Assembly (NCBI GenBank): GCA_024742695.1
Contig: JANSXY010000008.1
Location: 1 to 64,000, forward strand
DNA: 64,000 bases
Reading direction: 5' to 3'
From: Paracoccaceae bacterium
GTDB taxonomy: Bacteria > Pseudomonadota > Alphaproteobacteria > Rhodobacterales > Rhodobacteraceae
Shown here: in pieces, positions 1 to 7,297 of the stretch
How positions within the stretch are numbered: the stretch's first letter is position 1
Layout: each line of letters begins with the position of its first letter
Position numbers and translations under genes: made by a program
The notes under the pieces: model-generated
Database searches by the model: none
What the model was told of the DNA's origin: nothing
The model's input: the letters and a program-made list of their open reading frames with translations, nothing else

Positions 1-73
1 CCTGACCCTGCAGAACCTCAACCTGCCGCAGCTTCATGACGATATCTTCGGGCTTCTCTCGCTTCCCAGCCAT
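1..73 (-). CDS. IS3-family transposase OrfA, N-terminal fragment (runs off the window)
   Basis: Reading the minus strand from the ATG at 73, the first residues are MAGKREKPEDIVMKLRQVEV. This is the characteristic start of the OrfA helix-turn-helix subunit of IS3-family transposases, which binds the element's inverted repeats and makes the active OrfAB enzyme by frameshifting. Only about 24 codons lie in the window, so it cannot be said whether the copy is intact. A purine-rich GGAGG ribosome binding site lies just upstream at about 81-86. The assignment rests on the N-terminal motif only. Confidence 0.6.
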   Translation of the reverse strand, partial: MAGKREKPEDIVMKLRQVEVLQGQ

Positions 74-127
74 CACCGGATCCTCCAATTGACGGGGCAA
101 AGCTACCCCAGTTGGTGGACCACTTCA
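74..127 (-). mobile_element. Probable terminal region of the IS3-family element
   Basis: The stretch between orfA and the AT-richer island DNA contains CCCCAGTTGGTGGACCAC and related G/C runs that look like the terminal inverted repeat of an IS3-family insertion sequence. Such ends normally lie 40-100 bp upstream of orfA. The exact end is unclear (a CA dinucleotide occurs at 121-122 and at 126-127), because the other end and any target duplication are outside the window. Confidence 0.35.
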
Positions 128-518
128 GTGGGGGCATTCCACCTTCACCTCTGGCGCCGTGGCTTTACTTGCTGCGTCCTCGGCCAGTCCTCTTCGCGGT
201 TGCGAAGGTTCCGTCCAGCAGTCAGATGTCCTTCATGATCGCTTGGCGGGATAGTCCGAGTTTGTCTAATCCTCAAACCTTGAAGGTTGCGAGCAGGCAA
301 CAGTCCGCCGCTCAGCAATCACTCTATTCTTTCCCACCGCCGTAACGTGAGATCTTGTGGCTCTGCTAATTCGGATAGTTTTCTGGTGGATTATCGGGAT
401 TAGCAGTCTGCAGGTGCCGTCGTTGCGGCGGTTAGTCAAAACAAACCGAAATTTTCGCCAATCTGCTTTGATCTCTTCTCTCGGGGCGTAGTTCCTTTTT
501 CGAAAGGAGAATTGCGCC
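128..518. other. 391-bp leader of the recombinase module, no convincing gene
   Basis: No reading frame here shows recognisable protein features or a good ribosome binding site. The DNA is visibly more AT-rich than the core genome to the right. It contains the inverted repeat at 363-406 listed separately. It ends in a strong Shine-Dalgarno sequence (AAAGGAG at about 503-509) that serves the HTH gene at 519. The promoter of the recombinase operon probably lies in its right half, but no clear -35/-10 pair can be defined. Confidence 0.5.
363..406. repeat. Imperfect inverted repeat upstream of the recombinase genes
   Basis: Arms CTGCTAATTCGGATA (363-377) and TATCGGGATTAGCAG (392-406) match at 12 of 15 positions as an inverted repeat, separated by a 14-bp spacer. 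Twin arms around a short spacer, next to tyrosine recombinase genes, suggest a recombinase core site or an operator for the HTH protein encoded at 519. The function is inferred from position and symmetry only. Confidence 0.4.
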
Positions 519-743
519 ATGAGCGAAGAGAAATACCTCACAATCGAAGAAGTTGCCCAAAAGCTTCGCCGCAATCCTCGGACCATCCGTGACTGGGTGG
601 TCAAGGGGTGCCCGACCGAGCGCGGACGGGTTCACCTCGAAGCGACGAAGGCCGGGAAGTCATGGCTGGTGCACCCTGACTGGCTTGCGCTCTTCGAGCA
701 TCGGATTCGCCCAGTGCCGAGGGCGGATCCCGATCTCGATTGA
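519..743 (+). CDS. Excisionase-like helix-turn-helix protein (74 aa)
   Basis: This small protein begins YLTIEEVAQKL then RRNPRTIRDWV, the winged-helix MerR/excisionase fold (HTH_17-like) in which residues about 6-30 form the helix-turn-helix. A short basic-tryptophan tail follows (KSWLVHPDW). Such proteins bind attachment-site or operator DNA and direct excision by tyrosine recombinases, or regulate them. The start is well supported by AAAGGAG nine bases upstream. The stop lies 26 bp before the next gene, so it is the first cistron of the recombinase operon. Excisionase versus plain regulator cannot be separated from sequence. Confidence 0.7.
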   Translation: MSEEKYLTIEEVAQKLRRNPRTIRDWVVKGCPTERGRVHLEATKAGKSWLVHPDWLALFEHRIRPVPRADPDLD

Positions 744-769
744 GCGCCTGGTCACAAGGAGAAAGAGCC

Positions 770-2863
770 ATGACACTACAAGACGCGCTTCGTGAACATC
801 TCGCTGCCTCGGGTCAGTCGATCCAGAGGCTTGCGCTTCAGGCGGGCCTCAGCCCAAAGGCGGTCGCAGGTATCCTCAACCAACCCGGTCGCCGTCCAAC
901 GCAAAAAACACTCGATGCGCTCGGCGAGGCGATAGGATGCCAATTGCCCGAGCCGGGGCCCCGCAAGACCTACGCTTCTCTCATTGGCACCCTTTCGAAG
1001 AAGACTGGCCAAGAGTCGGTCGACCGTCGGAATGCCATGCTCGTGTCTCGGATCAGGAAGGTTGTCCGTGCGGCGGGGTGGGTGCCCGAGATCGAAGAGG
1101 TTGACAAGAGGCGGATGCTCGAGCGGTTTGCCGGCTGGTCGCCGGCCAGCCTTGGCCTGTCGCCGGGGAGCTTCGCGACCTACAAGGCCGACGTCCTCAC
1201 GGCGATCGCCACCGGTTGTGGCGCCAATCGCAAGGCGGGCAGCCGCGACCTGTCCGGGCTTTTCCGGGAAATCCATGAGGCCATTCAGGAATCGGATTTG
1301 AAGCAGGATCTGAAACTGAGTTCGGGCTCTTTCCTTTTCTTCCTCGATCGGTGTGGAATCATGCCGGACGAGATCACCGAAACGGTTCTCCACGACTACT
1401 ACTGGCATCGAGTGTCTGATTCGAACAAGACCGAGGTTAATTGCCGGAAACACGTCAAACGGATTGCCGCGCTTTGTACTCGCCTTTCGTCGCGCCCTGA
1501 GTTCTCTCGTTTTCGGTTTCCCGCGGTCAGCCATCCGTTCGCGGACGGCAGAGACAAGTATGATGTGCCGGAGTCGGTCCTTGCGGCGTTCCTCGAGGAG
1601 TTCGACGGGCCGGTGACGCGATGGGCGATGGGGACCGAGTCGCGCGACGGTCTGCCCTATGCAGCCTTTCTCGCGCAACTCGACTCGAAGGAGAGGACCC
1701 TTCGGGCCGACGATAAGAAGTCACTTCTGAAGCCCAGGAAAGGTGGACGCAGGAAGTCAGAAGAGGAACGGCGTTCCGCAGGCTTTCTTCGCGAAGATGA
1801 AACATGGTCGACCGGCACCCTTGCCAATCGCCGCGGCCTCCTCCTCGCAGGTGCCAAGGCCCTTTATGCCGCCACCGGATTTCTGATCGAGAGCATCGCC
1901 GAATACACCGATCCAGAGGTTGTAGAAAGTGTCCTGGAGGCCGTCGCCGCCGGCAACTCGGACAGCGAGTATCCCAGCAGCTATGCGTCGACGATCGGCA
2001 AGACCCTGAAGAAACTGGCGAGGGACTATGTCGGGCGAGAGTCGCAGGACATCGAGGCCATTGCGTCCCTCATCAAGGATCATGCATCCGGCGAGAAAGG
2101 CATCGCAAAACGAAACAGGGCAAAGCTGCGCGAGATCGTGGGCGCGCGTCAGCAACGGCTCATCGATGTCGGGGAGATCCTGATCGATGAAGTCAATGCT
2201 GAACTCGACCGGCGGGCGCGCCGCTGCCGAGGTGTCCTAAGGAAGGACCTGATCGACGCCGAGCTTGCACGCGACGTCATGTGTGTTGTCGCGAGCGACA
2301 TCCTTCTGGCCCGGGCACCCCGGAAGGAGAACCTGGTCGGAATCCGATTATCGTGGATCTCCTGGCAAGACGATCTGGCCGCGATCCGGGTGCCGAACGT
2401 CGAGGTCGAGTTGCGCAATGTCGACGACCCTGACCTTGTGATCCCTCTGGGGCCGCACGAGTCCCGGCGGCTTCGGCTGTATCTCGACAAGATCCGCCCA
2501 AAGGCGCTTCGGCCTGGCGATGCCACCAATCCGTTCCTGTTCCCGGCCCAGGGGCCGACGGTCGGGCGCGATGCCGCTTTCGTCGGGCTTGTCGAGCGGC
2601 TTATGCGACACACAAAGAGGATCGTCGGCATCCGAATGAACCCGCATCTCTACCGGCATTTCGTCGGATGGGTCTGGCTGCGTGAGGATCCGAACCGCCT
2701 ACCTGACGTCCAACGTCTGCTTGGGCACAAGAGCCTCGAGACGACGCTGCAACACTATGCAGAGATCGACGAAAACCTCGCGCTCGATCGGTGGCAGCAG
2801 TTTCTTGCAGACCAGAAGTCGATGCAACCAAAGGGATTCACAGGAAGAAAAGGACTGAAATAA
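770..2863 (+). CDS. Tyrosine recombinase/integrase with N-terminal HTH domain (697 aa)
   Basis: Residues about 8-58 form a lambda-repressor-type HTH (SIQRLALQAGLSPKAVAGIL). The C-terminal third is a tyrosine recombinase catalytic domain: an Arg I region near residue 515 (RKENLVGIRL), the H-x-x-R box as HLYRHF near 627, and LLGHKSLETT...QHY near 650-663 supplying the last His and the nucleophilic Tyr. At 697 aa it is far longer than phage integrases (about 400 aa) and close to the long TnpB-type recombinases of Tn554-like elements. An in-frame TTG lies at 740, but the ATG at 770 follows AAGGAG and is preferred. The stop overlaps the next ATG (TAATG). Confidence 0.85.
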   Translation: MTLQDALREHLAASGQSIQRLALQAGLSPKAVAGILNQPGRRPTQKTLDALGEAIGCQLPEPGPRKTYASLIGTLSKKTGQESVDRRNAMLVSRIRKVVRAAGWVPEIEEVDKRRMLERFAGWSPASLGLSPGSFATYKADVLTAIATGCGANRKAGSRDLSGLFREIHEAIQESDLKQDLKLSSGSFLFFLDRCGIMPDEITETVLHDYYWHRVSDSNKTEVNCRKHVKRIAALCTRLSSRPEFSRFRFPAVSHPFADGRDKYDVPESVLAAFLEEFDGPVTRWAMGTESRDGLPYAAFLAQLDSKERTLRADDKKSLLKPRKGGRRKSEEERRSAGFLREDETWSTGTLANRRGLLLAGAKALYAATGFLIESIAEYTDPEVVESVLEAVAAGNSDSEYPSSYASTIGKTLKKLARDYVGRESQDIEAIASLIKDHASGEKGIAKRNRAKLREIVGARQQRLIDVGEILIDEVNAELDRRARRCRGVLRKDLIDAELARDVMCVVASDILLARAPRKENLVGIRLSWISWQDDLAAIRVPNVEVELRNVDDPDLVIPLGPHESRRLRLYLDKIRPKALRPGDATNPFLFPAQGPTVGRDAAFVGLVERLMRHTKRIVGIRMNPHLYRHFVGWVWLREDPNRLPDVQRLLGHKSLETTLQHYAEIDENLALDRWQQFLADQKSMQPKGFTGRKGLK

Positions 2864-3066
2864 TGAGGGAAAATCGCCGAGACAGGATTATGCATGAGCT
2901 GTGTTGCCCGTCGGATCTTCAGGGCCTCCTCAGCCACAAAGGGGCCGAGACGACCCGGCAGCACTATGCGGAATTCGACGGGCTCCCCGCTCTCCAGCGG
3001 TGGCAGAAGTTCCGTGCCGATCAGAAATCACTTCGGTCCAGAGAACCAGAGAATGGAGGCCAATAA
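2863..3066 (+). pseudogene. 67-aa ORF, diverged copy of the recombinase C-terminus
   Basis: Starting on the TAATG that ends the upstream recombinase, this ORF encodes LLSHKGAETTRQHYAEFDG followed by LPALQRWQKFRADQKS. It aligns without gaps to the end of the 697-aa protein (LLGHKSLETTLQHYAEIDE, LALDRWQQFLADQKS). DNA 2926-3029 is recognisably a copy of 2717-2820. It carries only the final His and Tyr region and lacks the arginines, so it cannot be a recombinase alone. It may be a remnant of tandem duplication or of a deleted third recombinase, or a translated accessory peptide. Translational coupling to its neighbours leaves expression possible. Confidence 0.55.
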
Positions 3067-3068
3067 GC

Positions 3069-4472
3069 ATGGACGACATCTCCCGATGTGCGAAGACGCC
3101 GATGTCCTTTCTCGAGAACGTGCGGCTGTCCCTGATGTCTGATCGGGCCGGATTCGATCCATCGGCAGCCGTACACGCTCTCCGCGCCTTTACCTCTTGG
3201 CGCGGTGAGGACATTCCTCTTGCCGTGCCACCCTCTCGCCATGAGATCGAGACCCACCTCGAGGAGAGCGTATCCAGAATTGGCAAGAGTTACGCCATGG
3301 CGAACCTCGCCAACCTTCAGGTCGCCGCGCCCGTCCTTTGGGGCGCCAGTTACGCGGGGTTGATTGGAAGGGTGATCCGGGACTCGCGATGCGAGCCCAA
3401 GGCGCCGGCCAGGACGAAGATCGCGGTTGCCAGAACCGCGATCGACCAGCTCCCGGTCGACTGGCAGGCGGGCCTGATCAGGAGGTTGTCGGACGAACCT
3501 GGGCCGGCGAAGCATAAGTGGAGCGCCGACCACGTCCTGGCAGTGGCCTATGCGGCGGCGCGCTGGCAACACTGGTGCGAACGTCTTGAACGCGATGTCC
3601 GGCCCACCGGGGTTGCGTTCCACGCCTACGCCTGTGACCTCGCGAAGGACGGGCTGTCTTCACGAAGTGCCGGCGACTACCTAAGCCGGATTATGTCTGG
3701 CTACCGCACCGCCTTCGATCCGGACTTTTCGAGCATGGCCTGTGACCACGTGATCTCCGATCTGAACGCGAAGGGGAGGACCGAAGGGCGCCGGACCAAG
3801 TCGGGCGACCAGATCATTGGCGCCTCGGCGATTTTCGACCTTGGCCTGCACGTCATCGGTCGCGCGCGAAACGCCGGGCCACGCGGTCTCGCCGTGGCGC
3901 GGGACTACCGGAACGGCCTTCTCCTCATCCTGGCCGTGGCGGTGCCGCAACGGGCGCGTGCTCTCTCCCATTTCGAACTGGGTCGAACGGTGGTCCTGCT
4001 GGAAAGGCCCTACCTGCGGATCCGGCTGCCCGGCCAGGCCCTGAAACAGCGGGAGCACAGGAAGGCGCGAGCCGAATATGACAAGGTCATCGAGAACGCC
4101 CTCGTCTGGGACGCGATCGAGGAGTACCGGCGCATGTATCGCCCGTTGTTCGACGACGGGGCGGCGATGTTTCCGAGTTTCCTCGAAAAGAATGCAACAA
4201 TCTCCTCGGCGCAGCTTGGCCGTCTTGTCGGAACCCTCACGGAGAAACATTTCGGGGTGCGTGTCAGCATCCACCGTGTGCGGGACAATGTCGCGACCGA
4301 GGCCTCGGAGGAACTCCGCGATGGTGGCTACCTTGCGCCAGTCCTCCTCGGCCACAGCAGTCCTGCGACCACGATGGCGAGTTATGACCACGCCCAGGGC
4401 CTGACAGCGACGCGGGATTTCGGGGAGTTTCTACAAACCCAACGGTCTCGAACATCGACCCTGCGGCTCTGA
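3069..4472 (+). CDS. Tyrosine-type site-specific recombinase (467 aa)
   Basis: The C-terminal catalytic domain shows RARALSHFEL (Arg I, near residue 295), SIHRVRDNVATEA (H-x-x-R, near 402) and LLGHSSPATTMASYDHA (near 427-441), which contains the His/Ser and the catalytic Tyr. The N-terminal half is helical and fits core-binding domains but is not otherwise recognised. It starts on ATG two bases after the 67-aa ORF, so it is probably translationally coupled within the same operon. It is clearly a different subfamily from the 697-aa recombinase, so the module encodes two non-identical tyrosine recombinases, as in Tn554-like and recombinase-in-trio elements. Confidence 0.85.
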   Translation: MDDISRCAKTPMSFLENVRLSLMSDRAGFDPSAAVHALRAFTSWRGEDIPLAVPPSRHEIETHLEESVSRIGKSYAMANLANLQVAAPVLWGASYAGLIGRVIRDSRCEPKAPARTKIAVARTAIDQLPVDWQAGLIRRLSDEPGPAKHKWSADHVLAVAYAAARWQHWCERLERDVRPTGVAFHAYACDLAKDGLSSRSAGDYLSRIMSGYRTAFDPDFSSMACDHVISDLNAKGRTEGRRTKSGDQIIGASAIFDLGLHVIGRARNAGPRGLAVARDYRNGLLLILAVAVPQRARALSHFELGRTVVLLERPYLRIRLPGQALKQREHRKARAEYDKVIENALVWDAIEEYRRMYRPLFDDGAAMFPSFLEKNATISSAQLGRLVGTLTEKHFGVRVSIHRVRDNVATEASEELRDGGYLAPVLLGHSSPATTMASYDHAQGLTATRDFGEFLQTQRSRTSTLRL

Positions 4473-4526
4473 CCTCGGGGCCGCCCCTCGCCGCAACTCG
4501 CTGAAAACAAGCTCATTCTCCGGCAG

Positions 4527-4581
4527 TGTTGAGAACGGGTTCATTTCACCCGCACGGGGTGGAACGCTCCCGTTCTCAACA
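4527..4581. terminator. Perfect 13-bp inverted repeat between convergent genes
   Basis: TGTTGAGAACGGG (4527-4539) and CCCGTTCTCAACA (4569-4581) are perfectly complementary. The 29-nt spacer itself contains a smaller CACCC/GGGTG stem. It sits in the 125-bp gap between the convergent 467-aa recombinase and the DUF3987 gene, the normal place for a bidirectional terminator. It lacks a U-tract, however, and the long spacer is unusual. A recombination or protein-binding site is the alternative. Confidence 0.45.
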
Positions 4582-4597
4582 ATTTCCGCAGCTTCCT

Positions 4598-6145
4598 TCA
4601 ACCGGCGCGAGCCGCCGCGCAGAGGTCGGCCGGGGGTTCAACAGCGCGCTCAGGACCGGATTTGTCGCGTGATGCAGCGTGAACCTTCGGGTTCAGTCTG
4701 TAGGCCTTGCGCCGCTTCTTACCCTCGATAACGGTCCCCTCGGGGAGTTTCGACACCCAATCGTATTCGATCAGAACTCCCAAGGCCTGCTCAAGCTTCT
4801 TCGCGTTCCTCGTGGCGAGCGGACCCGTCTGAAGGATTTTGTCGGTGGCGAAACCCGAGCCCGGCCCTGCGTTTTCGACAAGCCAGTCCAGAAGCTTCTG
4901 GGCGTCGCTCACTATCGTGTCATTCTTTGCAGCAGCACAGAGATGCTTGTATTGCAGAAGATGGTATTCCACGATCTCGCACGCGTTGAGCATGGTGTCC
5001 GGCTCTATCGCGTCGGCATCGGGCGTTTCGAACAACGTCATCAAAGCCGCGATCCGACAGGCATGCTCCGGGGCCTTGGCGGCAAATCCGCTGATCTCCG
5101 ACGCCCATTTCCCGGGGCCCAGGATCCCCTCGACCTGGTCATGAAACTTGATGCAAACAGTGCGCGCGCCTTCGGAAAGGCCTAACGTACGATTGGTTGG
5201 ATCGGACAGCGTTTCGCGAATGGCCGCTGCCGTTTCATCCTGAAATGCTTGAACGGTGGCATGATCTCTGGCGTCGGCGTCCCTGTAGAATCTTTCCCCC
5301 ATCTTGCTTTCCGGCCAGGCCGGCAACATGCGCGCCAGAAGGCCTTGACCGACGAGGAACTCGCTACCGTAGGTGGCTGGAATCAGGATCGGCTGAAACA
5401 TCAGGTTCATTGTCGTCGCCGTTGGAGGTACATAACCGTCACCGGTCTGTGTTGCGCGCGGACGAAAGAAAAAAGACCCGTCCCAAAGTTTCGAGAGAAT
5501 CCCGGCCGTCAGAGCCAGCTTCTCTTTCGACATGGAGTGTCCACCCCAGAACGCGGTTGCCTCGTCAGTGAACCAGCCAAGAAATCCAGCCCCGCTTTCG
5601 ATGGCTTTGAATGCACCCTCGACGGTCGGTTCTGTTACAAGGAAATTCGGGTAGACCGGAGGCGATGGACGCTCTGACCCCCGCTCGAGGCTGGCAACGA
5701 TCGCCTCGTGTGCGGCGAGCGCGCGCTCGTGCTCTGTGCGCATCTCCATGACCGTCCTGTTGACGCCTTCCATGGCCAACTCGTCCGCGGCACTCTTGCG
5801 CTCGCCCGATGCCGCGATCAGGACAAAAAAGCTTGCCGCGTTCTTTGAAGATCCCAGCGTCTCAACTTTGGTTCGCCCGGCAAAACTAAGGGAAACCACG
5901 GCAAGAGCGGACTGTGCCGCGATTGCGGAGGGTGCCTGCGTCAACCGGGCAATGGCTCCGACGACCTCGCGAAGCTTCGGGCTCAGACAATCGACCGGGT
6001 AATCGGCTCCAGGTGGATTGGAAGACGGAAGGTTAGTTGGCTCACGCATCGTTGGCACCGTGCTACCGTCGGGCGGAAAAAAATTCTCCACTGGGAAGGG
6101 TTTCCTGAGGCTTTGCCAAAATCGTTTCAACATGAAGTCACCCAT
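4598..6145 (-). CDS. DUF3987 family protein (515 aa)
   Basis: Residues from about 50 onward (LSPKLREVVGAIARLTQAPSAI, then SFAGRTKVET, FFVLIAASGERKSAAD, GWFTDEATAFWGG, GILSKLWDG) match the DUF3987 pattern found in plasmid, phage and island proteins. That family is related to primase/helicase-type replication proteins, although the GxxGxGKS loop is degenerate here (ASGERKSA). The C-terminus, with a winged-helix feel and a basic GKKRRKAYRL segment, may bind DNA. The frame extends upstream to 6451, but that part looks like a shadow of the KfrA gene. The ATG at 6145 (MGDFMLKRF) is chosen; 6133 is possible. Biochemical function is unknown. Confidence 0.7.
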   Translation of the reverse strand: MGDFMLKRFWQSLRKPFPVENFFPPDGSTVPTMREPTNLPSSNPPGADYPVDCLSPKLREVVGAIARLTQAPSAIAAQSALAVVSLSFAGRTKVETLGSSKNAASFFVLIAASGERKSAADELAMEGVNRTVMEMRTEHERALAAHEAIVASLERGSERPSPPVYPNFLVTEPTVEGAFKAIESGAGFLGWFTDEATAFWGGHSMSKEKLALTAGILSKLWDGSFFFRPRATQTGDGYVPPTATTMNLMFQPILIPATYGSEFLVGQGLLARMLPAWPESKMGERFYRDADARDHATVQAFQDETAAAIRETLSDPTNRTLGLSEGARTVCIKFHDQVEGILGPGKWASEISGFAAKAPEHACRIAALMTLFETPDADAIEPDTMLNACEIVEYHLLQYKHLCAAAKNDTIVSDAQKLLDWLVENAGPGSGFATDKILQTGPLATRNAKKLEQALGVLIEYDWVSKLPEGTVIEGKKRRKAYRLNPKVHAASRDKSGPERAVEPPADLCAAARAG

Positions 6146-6293
6146 CTGCTTGTGATGAGGAGATCGGTTGAAACCGGAACCGGCGGAAACGGTTGAAACA
6201 AGAAATCTGCGGAGTCGAAGTCTTTCGACCTCGTCGGCAGCGGTGCATTGCGAACCCGCGGATCGAGACCGGGCTACAGACCAGTCGTTCGCA

Positions 6294-6920
6294 CTATTCT
6301 CCCGCTTCCATTCGAGCCGAGGTCTGGTCAGACGCCCCAAGAAGGAGCTGTTCGAGACGCGTCGTGAGGTCCAACAGCCTGGCTTCTTCACGCGCCACGC
6401 TATCCTTCTCGACCTCGAGGTCGCGGACCTTCTGCTCGAGCTCAAAGACATGTGTGCGGGCCTCGGTCAGTTCTGCCGAAAGCCGTTCGACCTCTTCTGA
6501 TTTTCCGGCGATTTCTTCACGAAGCGCTCTATTCTTCTGCCTCTGAGCGTCGAGATCGTCATCCTTCTCTTGGATAGCGTGACCGGCCACTTCACGGATC
6601 GATTTGGCAAGATGCGCGACGACCTCAAGGATGCGCTGCTGGATATCGGAGCCGATCTTCGCGCCTTCCCGCCGCACGGTTTCGGGCAACGCATTTATCA
6701 GCGCCTCGGTTCTGACCCTTTCTCGGTTCTCGAGCTGTCGCGCGACCTCCTCGCCCAGGCTTTGCAAATTGATTCCCGGAGAGATCCCATGCTCCTTGCA
6801 CAAGACGTCCTTGACGCTACTCGCCTCCGGCGAGGCGCCGGATTGCTCAATCCGGTCGATCGCGGCGAGAACCTGCGCCGAACTGTATGTTGCGGGACGA
6901 CCTCCCTTTGATTTCGTCAT
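6294..6920 (-). CDS. KfrA-like DNA-binding coiled-coil protein (208 aa)
   Basis: The N-terminal 60 residues (GRPATYSSAQVLAAIDRIEQ ... GASPEASSVKDVL) fit the KfrA_N plasmid DNA-binding domain. From about residue 110 to the C-terminus the sequence is a continuous charged heptad coiled coil (RALREEIAGKSEEVERLSAE). KfrA proteins of broad-host-range plasmids autoregulate and help segregation. In Tn554-like elements a small protein of comparable layout (TnpC) assists the recombinases. The gene lies 148 bp upstream of the DUF3987 gene on the same strand, with no visible gene between them. A perfect GTTTGCAAAC palindrome lies 30 bp upstream of its start. Confidence 0.75.
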   Translation of the reverse strand: MTKSKGGRPATYSSAQVLAAIDRIEQSGASPEASSVKDVLCKEHGISPGINLQSLGEEVARQLENRERVRTEALINALPETVRREGAKIGSDIQQRILEVVAHLAKSIREVAGHAIQEKDDDLDAQRQKNRALREEIAGKSEEVERLSAELTEARTHVFELEQKVRDLEVEKDSVAREEARLLDLTTRLEQLLLGASDQTSARMEAGE

Positions 6921-6949
6921 GTGATTTCCTTTGGCAGGTTTGACAATTG

Positions 6950-6959
6950 GTTTGCAAAC
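6950..6959. promoter_or_regulatory. Candidate KfrA operator palindrome
   Basis: GTTTGCAAAC is a perfect 10-bp palindrome located 29 bp upstream of the KfrA-like start, followed closely by a second partial copy (AGTTTGCGAA at 6963-6972). KfrA proteins are known to repress their own promoters, so autoregulation here is a reasonable inference. No binding specificity can be read from the protein. Confidence 0.35.
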
Positions 6960-7297
6960 AGGAGTTTGCGAAATTCAACGGGCCGGGCTTGTTGCCCGGT
7001 CAGATGTATATTGGTCGTTTCCAGAGATGACGAAATCCCGATCCGGCGCGGTCCTCTTGGTGAGACCGCGCCGGATCCGGATTTGCCGTCAAAAAGAACC
7101 CAAGCCGCGTGTGCCCGGCAAAATGCGAGCAGGGTCATATATTTCGAAGAATCCAGCCGCTCTCTTTCAGGCAGCTGATGTTTCTTGACATTCGTGGCGG
7201 TGATCTCGCCGTCCGACGGGATGCGAACGTCGGCAGAGGCTTGCCTCTGCCCCCTCTCTCTACCGGTTACTTTGCCGGCGCTTTCACTGGAGGCGAT
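6960..7297. other. Intergenic stretch with two strong hairpins
   Basis: No supported gene. It separates the divergent KfrA-like gene and the 134-aa gene. It contains a CCGGGC/GCCCGG hairpin (6983-6999, 5-nt loop) and a perfect 14-bp stem, GATCCGGCGCGGTC (7040-7053) with GACCGCGCCGGATC (7064-7077), around a 10-nt loop. The AT-rich flanks probably hold promoters for both divergent genes, but none is clear enough to place. Confidence 0.5.
7040..7077. repeat. Perfect 14-bp stem-loop
   Basis: Arms at 7040-7053 and 7064-7077 are exact reverse complements with a 10-nt loop (CTCTTGGTGA). There is no following T-run on either strand, so it does not look like a standard intrinsic terminator. It could be an mRNA-stabilising structure, a protein-binding site or a remnant of an element end. 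Confidence 0.5.

Noticed and set aside
519-743. Antitoxin of a toxin-antitoxin pair
   Set aside because: The HTH protein is followed by a recombinase and not by a small toxin; the excisionase-type fold and operon context fit better.
740-769. Upstream TTG start for the 697-aa recombinase
   Set aside because: It would overlap the HTH gene stop and lacks a Shine-Dalgarno sequence, whereas the ATG at 770 has AAGGAG.
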